Shown: positions 25,601-33,119 of the stretch, in pieces
How positions within the stretch are numbered: position 1 is the first letter of the stretch
Layout: each line of letters starts with the position of its first letter
Source of the DNA: Actinacidiphila yanglinensis
GTDB taxonomy: Bacteria; Actinomycetota; Actinomycetes; Streptomycetales; Streptomycetaceae
Length of the DNA: 64,000 nt
Assembly: GCF_900107965.1 (NCBI RefSeq)
Contig: NZ_FNVU01000005.1
Span: 310,001 to 374,000 of the forward strand
Reading direction: 5' to 3'
The notes under the pieces: model-generated
Told to the model about the DNA's origin: nothing
Database searches by the model: none
What the model saw: only the letters and a program-made list of their open reading frames with translations
Made by a program: the position numbers and the translations under genes

Positions 25601-26580
25601 TACCCGGCGGCGAGGTGGTGCAGGATCTGGTTCGCCTCGGGCCAGAGCTGCCCGGCCGGATCGCCGGCCAGCCCGTCGAGTTCGGTGCGCAGTTCGGCCA
25701 GCGGCGCGCGCAGCGAGGTGTCCAGCAGCGCCCGCAGCTGCCCGGTGCGGGCGGCCAAGGCGTCGTACTGGCTCCGGTCGGTGAAGGTCATCACCGCGCC
25801 GACCAGCTGGTCGCCGTCGCGGACCGGCGCCGTGGTCAGGTCGACCGGCACCGCCTTGCCGTCCTTGCGCCACAGCACCTGCCCGCGCACCCGGTGCTTG
25901 CGGCCCGAGCGCAGGGTGTCGGCGAGCGGGGTCTCCTCGTACGGCAGCGGGGAGCCGTCGTGGCGGGAATGGTGCACCAGCGGGTGCAGCTCCTTGCCGC
26001 CGAGGTCGGTCGCCCGGTAGCCGAGGATCTGCGCGGCCGACGGGTTGACCAGCACGATCTTGCCCGCGGTGTCCACGCCGACCACGCCTTCGGCCGCCGC
26101 CCGCAGGATCATCTCGGTCTGCCGTTGCTGGCGGGCGAGTTCGGCCTCGGTGTCCACGGTGCCGGACAGGTCGCGCACCACCAGCATCAGCAACTCGTCG
26201 CCGGTGTAGTGCGGCGTGCCGTCGCCGAAGTCCGCGTACGCGGTGCGGCTGTCGTCGAGGTTCGCGGAGGTCACCTGGGCGGGGAACTCCGCGCCGTCGG
26301 TGCGCCGCGCCTGCATCCGGGTCGGCTTGGTCCGCGTGTCGTCGGCCGCCGCCTCCTTCGGGCTGCGCATCGAGCCCGGGATCCGCTTCGGGTCGAAGGT
26401 CGGCAGCAGGTCCAGCAGCCCGCGCCCGACCAGCGCGGTGCCCGGCGCCTCGAAGGTCTCCAGCGCTATGGCGTTGGCGTTGACCACCGTGCCGTTGGCG
26501 TTGACCAGCAGCAACGCGTCCGGGAGAGCGTCGAGTATCGAGGCGAGGCGAGCAGCGCCTCTGGATGGCCTGCTGCTCAC
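22666..26580 (-). CDS. Large hybrid sensor protein: PAS-PAS, degenerate kinase, Pro-rich linker, two receiver-like domains
   Basis: 1304 residues from GTG 26580 with GGGAGGA 8 nt upstream. Two PAS domains (about 10-150, LPDALLLVNANGTVVNANAI; and 160-270, AAEGVVGVDTAGKIVLVNPS) precede a kinase-like module. There the H-box reads LLDTSLRAPLAELRTEL, with no His where HELRTPL is expected, and the ATP lid lacks the usual N and G boxes. About 600 residues of Pro/Gln/Arg-rich linker follow. Then come two response-regulator-like domains, the first with LFVDPLTG and the second with VLLVEGHDP and LVVMDLMLIRRR carrying a candidate phospho-Asp. It probably receives rather than generates phosphate, or acts by protein interaction. 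The promoter region 26581-26972 shows no gene. Confidence 0.85.
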   Translation of the reverse strand: MSSRPSRGAARLASILDALPDALLLVNANGTVVNANAIALETFEAPGTALVGRGLLDLLPTFDPKRIPGSMRSPKEAAADDTRTKPTRMQARRTDGAEFPAQVTSANLDDSRTAYADFGDGTPHYTGDELLMLVVRDLSGTVDTEAELARQQRQTEMILRAAAEGVVGVDTAGKIVLVNPSAAQILGYRATDLGGKELHPLVHHSRHDGSPLPYEETPLADTLRSGRKHRVRGQVLWRKDGKAVPVDLTTAPVRDGDQLVGAVMTFTDRSQYDALAARTGQLRALLDTSLRAPLAELRTELDGLAGDPAGQLWPEANQILHHLAAGYARITTLIDNVLDFQRLDRGDDKLHRSLIGLDEVVAAAVEGAVELIGPGRAQFAVHAAPIEASVDGARMAHALAHLVADVAGVDAAGNTIAFSGDSTIVVAVAQRGDAVRIDVRGPSAGGDPVHVPLARGVIERHGGVLQTHEVPGQGSAYVLEVPLGLGPEGSRRVRAVDGDADADGGDDGAPAGQGGHAGPGAAARGGAHSGGNGDAAASGTDAGATGTPASGGRGGRRSHAARGGAAEPARGGPSAEGYPGADGRGPADDGQHQDDQGGSAEPGPSRQRRHIDDTGTVVAPWAIPPAADQSEAPTGRRRALRRPIGRPEPPQRQEQPPSQPRMEPHAQLPSPPQPSNVPGGAEHGAPAQGAPAQDVPPTGRRARRGRPAVEEQGPESGGELRQLPAPRIPNALPPANGAGNGGPAAANPQGGQDPAPGTGRRGRRALEAAPPPPVPGMPYREDPPDAGQPRAGAEGWPQPVPDPPHADPGARAESHGEPAPEPGAPAAPPQQPSPRSWPDPGRPMPSATDQPGPAATPWPAAGAQGAPHQEPQGPHHLPATRGGPHQDPAQQAHGRAISVRTLGQGMPFGADPREQTPTQAVQAQNPQGLPAQVAAGGSGRRRRLAAPPQQNPENPQGPQPLVPNQQPGPGGEHQARQHPQADPDSGQLPVRKPDPRGHRPSGGDRETALLRPVPPLEDPRQQPPGRSYAIGAPAAGAAEGPEPLDGPNGAVDVTDVTGPEGADDRHEEPLEEPRRLLVWPEPDVSTRQALTDRGYRPVIVRSREEVDAQVAEPPAALFVDPLTGPITRTALQALRQAAAAAEVPVLVTAGLGQATREAAYGADPAVLLKALAPRDSEQHPPRVLLVEGHDPIAMAFAATLERRGMQVTHADSEADAMTKAAQIHPNLVVMDLMLIRRRRQGIVDWLRGHSRLNSTPLVVYTSADIDPAELPRLASGETVLFLAERSTSTDVQSRIVDLLGKIGA

Positions 26581-26972
26581 GAGACGCGTCCTCCCTGTTA
26601 CCGCATATGCCTTACGCGTGGCGCAGCGCCCGGTGCGGTGCGCAGTTCCGGAAGCCGGTCCGGACGAACTCGGCTGAGTCGTACGGCGGTACCGGCTGTC
26701 GTCACGGGCGGCCCATCTTGCCGCCGCCCCCGGGCCATGTCACTAGACCGAGTGTACGGGTCGGGGTTGCTCCTGGGGTGGTGGACGCTCATGTGCCGTC
26801 ACGCGGTGGGGGGTTGGGGGTTGTGCGGTGAAGGTGTGGTGTGCGTCACGGGAGGAGGGCCGTGACTTTTCGGGCGCCGGACCGTTGTGCGGGTACTTGT
26901 GCGGGACGTGTGTCCTGCTTGTGGGGATGCGCGCGTCGGGCCCGGTCCGGGGTCCCGTGCCGGGTCGGTGCG
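26581..26972. other. Intergenic region upstream of the hybrid sensor, no gene seen
   Basis: Holds the promoter for the minus-strand sensor gene and the 3' flank of the protease-inhibitor gene. A short AT-richer patch, TTACCGCATATGCCTTACGC, near 26597 may include the promoter. Nothing else stands out. Confidence 0.4.
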
Positions 26973-27590
26973 TCAGCCGCGAACGGGGGCCGTTCGCGAG
27001 GCGTCGGCCACCGGGTTGGGCAGCGCCGGGACCATGCGGTTCCAGCGGGTCACCTCACAGCCGTTCGTCCTGCGGTACGACTCCTGCACGGTGCGGCCCT
27101 GCCAGGTTCCGGTCACCCGGGCCGTCTGCGGGCCGCCGTAGATCATCGAGCACGCCTGACCCGCGGGTACGGCGGGGGCCGGGCCCCCGATCGTGTCCAG
27201 CTGCGCGCAGGCGTCCGCCGTGGCCGCACGGCCCGCGCCGCGCCTCGTGGCCGCGCCGCAGCTGAGCCGGTAGCTGCGGGTGTGGCCGGCGCCGTCGTCG
27301 TAGGCCACGTCCAGCAGGCCGCCGACCCGCTGGGACCCCCGCGCGGCCGGGGCCGTCCGGTACGGGGCGCCGTTCGGCGAGGAGGCCGTGGCGGTGTGCG
27401 TGGCGGTGCCCATGGCGGTGTGCGTCTGCGCGGACGCGTGTGTCGCCGAGCCGTACGCCGCGTCGATCGCCGATCCGTTCGCCGCGTCCTGCGCCGCGCC
27501 GTAGGCGACCCCGGTGATTACCGCCGTGCCGATCAGGGCGACGGCGCCGCCGCGGGCGAGGCGGAGCAGGGCGAGCTGGGAAGTGTGCAT
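26973..27590 (-). CDS. Subtilisin inhibitor-like (SSI family) protease inhibitor
   Basis: 205 residues from ATG 27590, GGAGAAGG just upstream. Signal peptide (LARGGAVALIGTAVITGVAYG), then an Ala/Thr/Ser-rich spacer of about 70 residues that typical SSI proteins lack. The C-terminal 115 residues are SSI-like: SYRLSCGAA, ACAQLDTIGG, ACSMIYGG, and TGTWQGRTVQESYRRTNGCEV. Four cysteines fit the two conserved disulfides. In the reactive-site loop CSMIY, Met is predicted at P1, as in the subtilisin-directed Streptomyces inhibitor. Inhibits extracellular serine proteases; physiological target unknown. Confidence 0.88.
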   Translation of the reverse strand: MHTSQLALLRLARGGAVALIGTAVITGVAYGAAQDAANGSAIDAAYGSATHASAQTHTAMGTATHTATASSPNGAPYRTAPAARGSQRVGGLLDVAYDDGAGHTRSYRLSCGAATRRGAGRAATADACAQLDTIGGPAPAVPAGQACSMIYGGPQTARVTGTWQGRTVQESYRRTNGCEVTRWNRMVPALPNPVADASRTAPVRG

Positions 27591-27784
27591 GCCCTTCTCC
27601 TACCGCCCACCCGCCCCTTCCCCTGGGCTACCACTCCTTCGTGGGCGCGTCCGCCGCCACCGCCACCGGGGCAACCCCTTTGCCCTGCCCAGCCCCCGCC
27701 TTGTACCGTATTCTCGGATTGGCCGCAGCCCTCCAGGCTGTGCCATCATTCCCCCACGCGCCCGCTCACCCGGGCACGTAGCCA

Positions 27785-27875
27785 GGAGGCGTCGCCTAGT
27801 CCGGTCTATGGCGCCGCACTGCTAATGCGGTTTGGGCTTTACCGTCCATCGAGGGTTCAAATCCCTCCGCCTCCG
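27785..27875 (+). tRNA. tRNA-Ser (anticodon GCU)
   Basis: Acceptor GGAGGCG/CGCCTCC (27785-27791 with 27868-27874), discriminator G. Anticodon stem CCGCA/TGCGG with loop CTGCTAA gives GCT at 27821-27823. A long variable arm (type II) and T arm GAGGG-TTCAAAT-CCCTC follow. No encoded CCA. Confidence 0.95.
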
Positions 27876-28069
27876 CCATCTCACCCGGAGCCCCGCCGTC
27901 CCGCCACGGCCGGGGCTCCACCCGTTTCCGGCCCCGGGTCCCGCACCCCTCCGCCACCCCGTTCTCCCAGCTCAGCAGCCCTCCCCCTTATCGATTTCGC
28001 CTCCCGCTCCCCCTCATGTAATGTTGTTCCCGCGACGCCGACCGGCCCACCAGAGCCGCGAAGCCACCC

Positions 28070-28142
28070 GCACTCGTAGCTCAACGGATAGAGCATCTGA
28101 CTACGGATCAGAAGGTTGCAGGTTCGAATCCTGCCGAGTGCA
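28070..28142 (+). tRNA. tRNA-Arg (anticodon ACG), integration site of the AICE
   Basis: Acceptor GCACTCG/CGAGTGC (28070-28076 with 28135-28141), discriminator A28142. Anticodon stem TCTGA/TCAGA with loop CTACGGA, anticodon ACG at 28103-28105 (read as ICG). The 3' part from the anticodon loop onward is duplicated at 41519-41561, so the integrated element preserves a complete tRNA at its left end. Confidence 0.97.
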
Positions 28143-28143
28143 C
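28101..28143. repeat. attL core (tRNA-Arg 3' half)
   Basis: 43 bp identical to 41519-41561, running from the anticodon loop of tRNA-Arg through its 3' end and one base beyond. Crossover by the tyrosine integrase must lie within it, most often in the anticodon-loop portion in related elements. Confidence 0.93.
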
Positions 28144-28150
28144 ACAGCTC

Positions 28151-28183
28151 AAAGGCCCCCTGGACATCGTCCAGGGGGCCTTT
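28151..28183. terminator. Strong bidirectional terminator inside attL
   Basis: AAAGGCCCCCTGGAC (28151-28165) and its perfect complement (28169-28183) with a 3-nt gap, flanked by A and T runs. It separates tRNA-Arg from the convergent integrase gene. Confidence 0.85.
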
Positions 28184-28206
28184 GACATCACCGGCTGACA
28201 TCAACG
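28183..28206. repeat. Left arm-type repeat pair (integrase arm sites)
   Basis: TGACATCA, 5 bp, then TGACATCAACG. The same 24-bp arrangement with 21 identical bases recurs at 41391-41414, inside the other end. In the excised circle the two pairs would flank the core on both sides, as arm-type integrase sites do. Confidence 0.6.
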
Positions 28207-28222
28207 CGGTCCGAGAGCTCCG

Positions 28223-29506
28223 TCAGGCGGCGGCTTCGGGGCCTGCCTCGTCCGTCTCGGCTTCCTCCGGATCGTCCTCTCCGAGCGCGTCGTCCATGCG
28301 GTCGGCTGCGGCCCGCGGGGTCGTGTGCATCACGTGCGCGTAGGTGTCCAGGGTCATGGTGATGGTGCTGTGTCCCAGCGTCTCCATGATGGTCCGGGCG
28401 TCGACCCCCTGCGCGAGCAGCAGCGAGGCGCAGGTGTGCCGGAGGTCGTGCACGCGGACCCGGCGGATCTTGGCGTCCCGGCACAGCACGGTCAGCATCC
28501 GGTTCAGGCTGCGCGGGTCGGTCGCCCTGCCGGTGGCGGTGGTGAACACCAGGCCGCTCGGCTGACTCGGGACCGGCTTCCACTTCTCGCCGGCCACCTT
28601 CCGTTCCCGCTCCTGCACCTCGCGGTGCTCGTTGAGGGCCCGCACGCACCGCTTGGGGAGGGAGATGGTGCGGAGCGAACGCGCGGTCTTCGGGGTGCCG
28701 AAGATCAGCTCTCGCCTGATGCGCTGGAGATTGCGTCGCACCCTGAGTTGGCCGTTCGTGAGGTCGATGTCCGACCACGTGAGGCCCAGGACTTCCCCCC
28801 TCCGCAACCCCGTCGAGACCAGCAGCAGCCACAGGGCGTAGAGACGGTGAGGGCGGGCGGTCTTGAGCAGCATTCGGGCTTCCGCAGCGTCCAACGGGCG
28901 GACCTCCTGGCGTTCGACGGTGGGGGTTTCCACGATGCGCGCGACGTTGCGCACGATCAGCTCTTCCCGGACCGCCTGTTGCAGCGCGGACCGCAGCACA
29001 GCGTGCGCGTACTGGACGGTCCGGGCGGACGGTCGGCGCTCGCAGCACCGGCCGACCGCGCAGCAGTTCCGTTCCTCCTGCGGGCGCGCCTTATCCACCC
29101 CGCGCAGGCAGCACAGGCAGCCGTTCTTGAACTGCGCGAGGAACAGCCGGATGTCGGCTGGCGAGAGGCGGTTGAGCTTCTTCTTGGCGAGCGCTGGCCG
29201 GATGTAGAGGCGGGTCAGTCCCTCGTAGCTGTTGAGCGTCGCCGGCTTGAGCCGGGTGGGCGCGATGGTGGCCAGCCAGTAGGTCAGGTAGTCGCCGAAC
29301 GCCATGGCGGAGGTCGCGGCGGGGATTCCCTGCCGAGTCTTCTCCTGGAGTTCCGTGAGCTTGCCGGCCACGTCTTCGCGGGTCCGTCCGTAGACGAACT
29401 TCCGTACCCGGGTCCTGTCCGGGCGGTACACGTATGCGGCGGCCTGGTAGCGACCGTCCGTCCGTTTGGTGATGGTGCCTTCACCGTTGGCGCGGCGCTT
29501 TGCCAT
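28223..29506 (-). CDS. int: Tyrosine-recombinase integrase of the AICE
   Basis: 427 residues from ATG 29506, two bases after the excisionase stop codon. N-terminal arm-binding region begins MAKRRANGEGTITKRTDGRY, followed by a SAM-like core-binding domain. The catalytic residues are all visible: R235 (TGLRRGE), H353 and R356 (HDLRH), H379 (LGHST) and the nucleophile Y389 (LDTYAHV). A Cys-rich insertion (CLCCLRG...NCCAVGRCC) in the core-binding domain is shared with pSAM2-like integrases and may bind metal. It integrates the circular element into tRNA-Arg and, with Xis, excises it. Confidence 0.95.
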   Translation of the reverse strand: MAKRRANGEGTITKRTDGRYQAAAYVYRPDRTRVRKFVYGRTREDVAGKLTELQEKTRQGIPAATSAMAFGDYLTYWLATIAPTRLKPATLNSYEGLTRLYIRPALAKKKLNRLSPADIRLFLAQFKNGCLCCLRGVDKARPQEERNCCAVGRCCERRPSARTVQYAHAVLRSALQQAVREELIVRNVARIVETPTVERQEVRPLDAAEARMLLKTARPHRLYALWLLLVSTGLRRGEVLGLTWSDIDLTNGQLRVRRNLQRIRRELIFGTPKTARSLRTISLPKRCVRALNEHREVQERERKVAGEKWKPVPSQPSGLVFTTATGRATDPRSLNRMLTVLCRDAKIRRVRVHDLRHTCASLLLAQGVDARTIMETLGHSTITMTLDTYAHVMHTTPRAAADRMDDALGEDDPEEAETDEAGPEAAA

Positions 29507-29508
29507 GG

Positions 29509-29697
29509 TCAGTCCTCGTCTTCGGTGCGGGTGCGGATGTAGGCGGCGAGCGCGTCCACAGAGATGCGGCGGGCGCGGCCGATGGTGAAGCTCGGCAGGT
29601 CGCGGGAGCGGATGAGGTCGTAGACCTTGAAGCGGCTGATGCGGAGTGCGGTCATGACTTCGGGGACGGTCAGGGCTTGCGGTGGGGCGGTGGTCAC
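29509..29697 (-). CDS. xis: Excisionase (MerR/AlpA-type helix-turn-helix)
   Basis: 62 residues from GTG 29697, with AGGAGGA at 29703-29709. The sequence LTVPEVMTALRISRFKVYDLIRSRDLPSFTIGRARRISVDALAAYI is the winged helix-turn-helix seen in excisionases. Directly upstream of int, so the two are co-translated, which is the usual AICE arrangement. It directs the integrase toward excision. Confidence 0.9.
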   Translation of the reverse strand: MTTAPPQALTVPEVMTALRISRFKVYDLIRSRDLPSFTIGRARRISVDALAAYIRTRTEDED

Positions 29698-29722
29698 CGT
29701 GTCCTCCTGGTCCGGACATGGG

Positions 29723-29791
29723 CCGTGCCCCGCAGCGGTGGTGCTGCGGGGCACGGTGAGGAAGTGACGGGGGGAGGGGCACCCCTCCCCC
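29723..29791. terminator. Two consecutive hairpins upstream of xis
   Basis: CCGTGCCCCGCAG (29723-29735) pairs with 29744-29756. GGGGGAGGGG (29770-29779) pairs with CCCCTCCCCC (29782-29791). Both lie between the 3' end of the replication operon and xis, so they may isolate int/xis from upstream transcription. Confidence 0.45.
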
Positions 29792-29798
29792 TGGAAGT

Positions 29799-30042
29799 CC
29801 GCTACATCCGCTACATCCGCTACATCGCAGGTCAGGGCGGTGATCGATGTAGCGGATTTCGAGGGTGTAGCGGACGCATCCGCTACACGGGGCGAGGCGT
29901 GTAGCGGATAGGTGGCCCCTGTAGCGGGGATGTAGCGGCTCAGCCGCCTGCTTCCGCTACACCGTTTTCGCTGCTCAGGGGCAGTTTCTCGGGGTGTGTA
30001 GCGGATGTAGCGGACTTTCCGGGGGGAGGGGGGCAGTAGCGG
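29799..30042. repeat. Array of thirteen GTAGCGG/CCGCTAC heptamers
   Basis: CCGCTAC occurs at 29799, 29808, 29817, 29880 and 29954. GTAGCGG occurs at 29849, 29867, 29901, 29921, 29932, 29998, 30007 and 30036. The first three copies are exact 9-bp tandem repeats. The array straddles the end of the DUF3631 gene, whose last codons it encodes (SATSAT). It has the look of an iteron-type origin or a binding site for a replication protein. Confidence 0.65.
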
Positions 30043-31118
30043 GCCCACGCGTCGGTGAGGTCGGCGGCGTAGTAGCCCTTGGCCACTCCCTCGCCGATGC
30101 GCATGTTGCGGGCCTTGATCGGCTGGTTGTCGGCGGTGACGTACTCGGCGAGGTACTTGGACAACTGCCGGGAGCCCAGGGGGTTGCCGTTTAGGTCGGC
30201 CCAGGGCGCTTCGTCCAGAGCGTTGAGCGCTGCGACGATCTGCGTGGAAGGCATGCGCTCGGCGCCGCAGAACACGTTGTCGCGCAGGTCGGTCAGGAGC
30301 CGGATTCCCAGCGACGCCTTGTCTCCGGCGGCTGCTGCGGTGACGAGTTCCACGCACGCTTCCCGGGCCCGGATCGGCCAGGCGCCGCCGGCAGCGTCGG
30401 CGACGGCGAGCAGGGGTTCCCACACGTCCGCCGGGCGGTCGTTGACGCCGTCCGGCATCGTGGGGAACGCGCCGTTGACGCGGTCCCGCACGCTGTCGGC
30501 CCATGCGGCGAGGCGGTCCCGCAGCGCGTGGCCTTCCGGTTCGTGGATGCGGGAGCGGAAGGATTCCACGTGCTCGTTCGGGGCCCTTCGGCGCATGCGG
30601 ATGACGACCGAGCGGTGCAGGATTGTGTCCGGCAACCAGCCGAGTCCCGCGACGGCTACGGCGGCATAGACGGGGAAGGGCTGGACGGTCTGCTGATCGC
30701 CGACCGCAACGCACCGGTAGGACACCCCGATACGGCGGTGACCTGCGTTGATCAGGCCGCGCAGTTCCTCGTTGTCCCCCGCCTTGGGACCGAACACCGT
30801 GTCGATCTCGTCAAACAGGATCGTCGGGCGCCCGGAGTCCATCGACACCGCCCGGAACAGGGCGGCGGCGGACGCGTTCACGGCCGCCATGGGGTGGGGG
30901 ACGAGGGTTCCGCAGATCTCCAGTCCGCGCGTCTTGCCCGATCCCGGTTCCGGGGACAGGAACGCCAGGCGCGGGGTGGAGTCGAAGCAGTCCAGCAGGT
31001 GCGCGTGCGCGTCCCACAACGCCACGGCGACGTAGGCGGCTTCGGTCGGGAAGGCGTTGAACCGGCGGTGGAACGCTTCGACCTGGTCCAGCAGGTCAGC
31101 GCCGTTGTCAATGCTCAT
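29940..31118 (-). CDS. DUF3631-domain P-loop ATPase of the AICE replication block
   Basis: 392 residues from ATG 31118, GGAGG upstream. Walker A EPGSGKT (about 55-61) and Walker B ILFDEID (about 98-104) define a helicase/AAA-like NTPase; DUF3631 follows (ARNMRIGEGVAKGYYAADLTDAWARY). In AICEs and phages this domain accompanies a Prim-Pol enzyme and probably works as the replicative ATPase at the element's origin. The C terminus (PGKSATSATHPEK) is encoded by the GTAGCGG repeat array. ATG overlaps the stop codon of the upstream small gene (ATGA). Confidence 0.85.
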   Translation of the reverse strand: MSIDNGADLLDQVEAFHRRFNAFPTEAAYVAVALWDAHAHLLDCFDSTPRLAFLSPEPGSGKTRGLEICGTLVPHPMAAVNASAAALFRAVSMDSGRPTILFDEIDTVFGPKAGDNEELRGLINAGHRRIGVSYRCVAVGDQQTVQPFPVYAAVAVAGLGWLPDTILHRSVVIRMRRRAPNEHVESFRSRIHEPEGHALRDRLAAWADSVRDRVNGAFPTMPDGVNDRPADVWEPLLAVADAAGGAWPIRAREACVELVTAAAAGDKASLGIRLLTDLRDNVFCGAERMPSTQIVAALNALDEAPWADLNGNPLGSRQLSKYLAEYVTADNQPIKARNMRIGEGVAKGYYAADLTDAWARYCPPPPGKSATSATHPEKLPLSSENGVAEAGG

Positions 31119-31474
31119 GCGGCGTGCCTCCGTTCGGGAGCGTTGCGCAGCGGGCAGGCAGCGCGGTGTTCGGCGTGGTCGGCGACCAGGGCCAGCACGT
31201 CGGCACGGCCGTGTGCGGTGAGGTGGCGACCGCACGCGCAGTGCGAGGTGGCCGACACCCGGGCCCGCCAGTCCGGCGGGGCCACGATGTGGAGCCACCC
31301 GATCAACCGCTGTTGCGTGATGCGGCGCTGGTCAGGGAGAACAGCAGAAGGGACGCCTTCGGCGGCGACCTTCGGCGCCCTACGGCTGGTGGGAGGGGCG
31401 GCCGGTTCGGCGAGGCAGGGCCCGGTGGCGGGTGCGGTGAGGCTTTTCAGGCCGGGGCGGCCCTGGTCGGTCAT
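31115..31474 (-). CDS. Small AICE protein with CxC...H cluster, unknown function
   Basis: 119 residues. Its start overlaps the Prim-Pol stop and its stop overlaps the DUF3631 start (ATGA at both ends), so it belongs to the replication operon. The middle RITQQRLIGWLHIVAPPDWRARV precedes SATSHCACGRHLTAHG and HAEHRAACPLRN. The Cys and His spacing (C-x-C-x3-H ... H-x5-C) could bind zinc. No family recognised. Confidence 0.7.
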   Translation of the reverse strand: MTDQGRPGLKSLTAPATGPCLAEPAAPPTSRRAPKVAAEGVPSAVLPDQRRITQQRLIGWLHIVAPPDWRARVSATSHCACGRHLTAHGRADVLALVADHAEHRAACPLRNAPERRHAA

Positions 31475-32361
31475 GCCGCCTCCCGGGGGCGAGCCGTGCG
31501 GATCGACCAGTCCAGGGCGGATCGGATGGTGGCGCGGCACTCGGCAGCCGGGAGCCCCGCCGACTCGCCCCCCGCCTGAAAAGCCGCTTCCACGGAGGCG
31601 CGGTCGAGATCCCCCCACGCCACGAACCGGCCCACCGCCCGCACCGCGCGCAGCAGTTCAGCGTTCCGCCCGCCCTCACCCGTGCTGGCCACGGTGGACA
31701 CCTCGCGGTCCAGCACGACATCGGCGAGGCGCCCCGCATGGCGGGTGGGGGTGGGCCGGATTGGTGCCGTGCGGGTCCTCTGAGGGGCTGTCAGGGCGGT
31801 TTGAAGCCATTCGGGTAGCTTTGTAACCGGGGAGTCGTCCAGGACCGCATACGGGCCCTGAGGCGTCGCGGAGCCGGGGGCGACGACTTGTCCGCCCCAT
31901 GCGCGGGTGTCGACCTTCCTCGCGAGGGTGCTCGCGGTGTTGGTCAGCCGTGTGCCAGGCGGGGCAGTGAAGTACAGGTGCCGGCCGCCGCTGGGGGTCC
32001 GGATCGTGCGGGTGGTGGGCATCACCTGTCCGGCGCGCTCGCAGAGCGCCAGGAAGTTGGCCGCGCCGTCAGGCGTGCCCTTCTCGTCTGTCGGCTTGCA
32101 CGTGTCCAGATCGACCACGAGCAGGCCGGCGGGCCCGGTGGCGATACCGACGTTGAACGGGCCCGCCGTCCAGCAGCGTTCGATGCGGGCGGGGTCGGTG
32201 GTGGCGCGCTGCTCGAACGTGCGGTGCCCATCCGTGCAGTCGCCGGTGCCGGGGCACCGGCGCTCGCCGTGCAGCGCGGGGACCTTCCCGCCGGGACGCA
32301 GCGGGATGACGGGCCAGCCGCGTTGGGCGGCGTCCTGGGCGGCTTTCAGCAGATGGTTCAT
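31471..32361 (-). CDS. Bifunctional DNA primase/polymerase (Prim-Pol) of the AICE
   Basis: 296 residues from ATG 32361. N-terminal Prim-Pol domain: AAQRGWPVIPLRPGGKVP, the metal-binding acidic motif in GLLVVDLDT, TPSGGRHLYF with the conserved His, and KVDTRAWGGQVVAPGS. A short C-terminal region with GGRNAELLRAVRAVGRFVAWGDLDRASV follows. These archaeo-eukaryotic-type enzymes prime and copy the element's DNA and define one of the AICE replication classes. Translationally coupled to the methyltransferase upstream and the small protein downstream by ATGA overlaps. Confidence 0.9.
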   Translation of the reverse strand: MNHLLKAAQDAAQRGWPVIPLRPGGKVPALHGERRCPGTGDCTDGHRTFEQRATTDPARIERCWTAGPFNVGIATGPAGLLVVDLDTCKPTDEKGTPDGAANFLALCERAGQVMPTTRTIRTPSGGRHLYFTAPPGTRLTNTASTLARKVDTRAWGGQVVAPGSATPQGPYAVLDDSPVTKLPEWLQTALTAPQRTRTAPIRPTPTRHAGRLADVVLDREVSTVASTGEGGRNAELLRAVRAVGRFVAWGDLDRASVEAAFQAGGESAGLPAAECRATIRSALDWSIRTARPREAA

Positions 32362-33080
32362 GCCGCTGCCTCCATGGTGCATGCGAGGAAAGAGCGGCCG
32401 AGCCATTCGCCGAAGGCGGGCGGGACAGCTTCGGTCAGTTCCTCGCGCACGTCGGTCCACGTGATGCCCATCGCGGCCTGCAACTCCGACACGGTGGGCT
32501 TGCCACCGCCGTTGCCGTATGCGGCGACGTACGGGCCGTCGTGGAACTCGCCGTGCCGCCATCCCCGTACGCGACCACGGTGGGCCTTGTGTCGGGGCCG
32601 GTCGGCAGACCAGTGGCCCAGCTCGAAGTTGCGGTGCCGGATCACTCCGAGACCGAACATCTCGCCGCACAGGGTGATGTCCTTGCGGATCTCCGCGCGT
32701 CCGTTGGGCTGCTCGATCACGTAAGGCAGTCCCGTCCGTTCGAGCAAGGCTCGGGTCGGAGCCACCAGGTCGGTATGGGTGCCGCCCCATCCTCGGGAGC
32801 GATTGGTGCCCACGGTCAGGGCGCACTTGTCCTGGCACGGCGGGGAGGCGTGCACGAACGCGTACCGCCCGATCTCCCCGGTGTCGATGAGGCTGGCGAG
32901 GTGGTCCAGAGCGTCTGCGACGGTCAGGCGGAAGGGGTTGTTGGGTCGGTTCACGATGTCGACGCCGTGCACGTCGAACCCTGCACGGTGATAGCCGGTG
33001 CCGATCGCGCCGGCGCAGGCGAACAGGTCCAGCAGTAACGGCCGGTTCGGCCGTCGCCGGATCACGGTGGAATGGGTCAT
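32358..33080 (-). CDS. DNA (cytosine-5) methyltransferase-like protein
   Basis: 240 residues from ATG 33080 with AGGAGAA upstream. Motif I is LLDLFACAGAIGTGYHRAGF and DVHGVDI, which binds S-adenosylmethionine. Motif IV, ASPPCQ, has the catalytic Cys. In place of the ENV motif it has EQPNGR, and RHRNFEL replaces QRR. It is shorter than host C5 methylases and resembles phage versions. No restriction gene is nearby. Likely use: modify the element's own DNA against host restriction on transfer. Coupled to the Prim-Pol gene. Confidence 0.85.
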   Translation of the reverse strand: MTHSTVIRRRPNRPLLLDLFACAGAIGTGYHRAGFDVHGVDIVNRPNNPFRLTVADALDHLASLIDTGEIGRYAFVHASPPCQDKCALTVGTNRSRGWGGTHTDLVAPTRALLERTGLPYVIEQPNGRAEIRKDITLCGEMFGLGVIRHRNFELGHWSADRPRHKAHRGRVRGWRHGEFHDGPYVAAYGNGGGKPTVSELQAAMGITWTDVREELTEAVPPAFGEWLGRSFLACTMEAAA

Positions 33081-33119
33081 GCTGGTCGTTCTCCTGTCCC
33101 TACGGGGATGGATGGAGGA

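Noticed and set aside
22834..26865. 1343-codon plus-strand frame opposite the hybrid sensor
   Set aside because: Low-complexity, no domain, no start site; antisense shadow of a Pro/Arg-rich gene.
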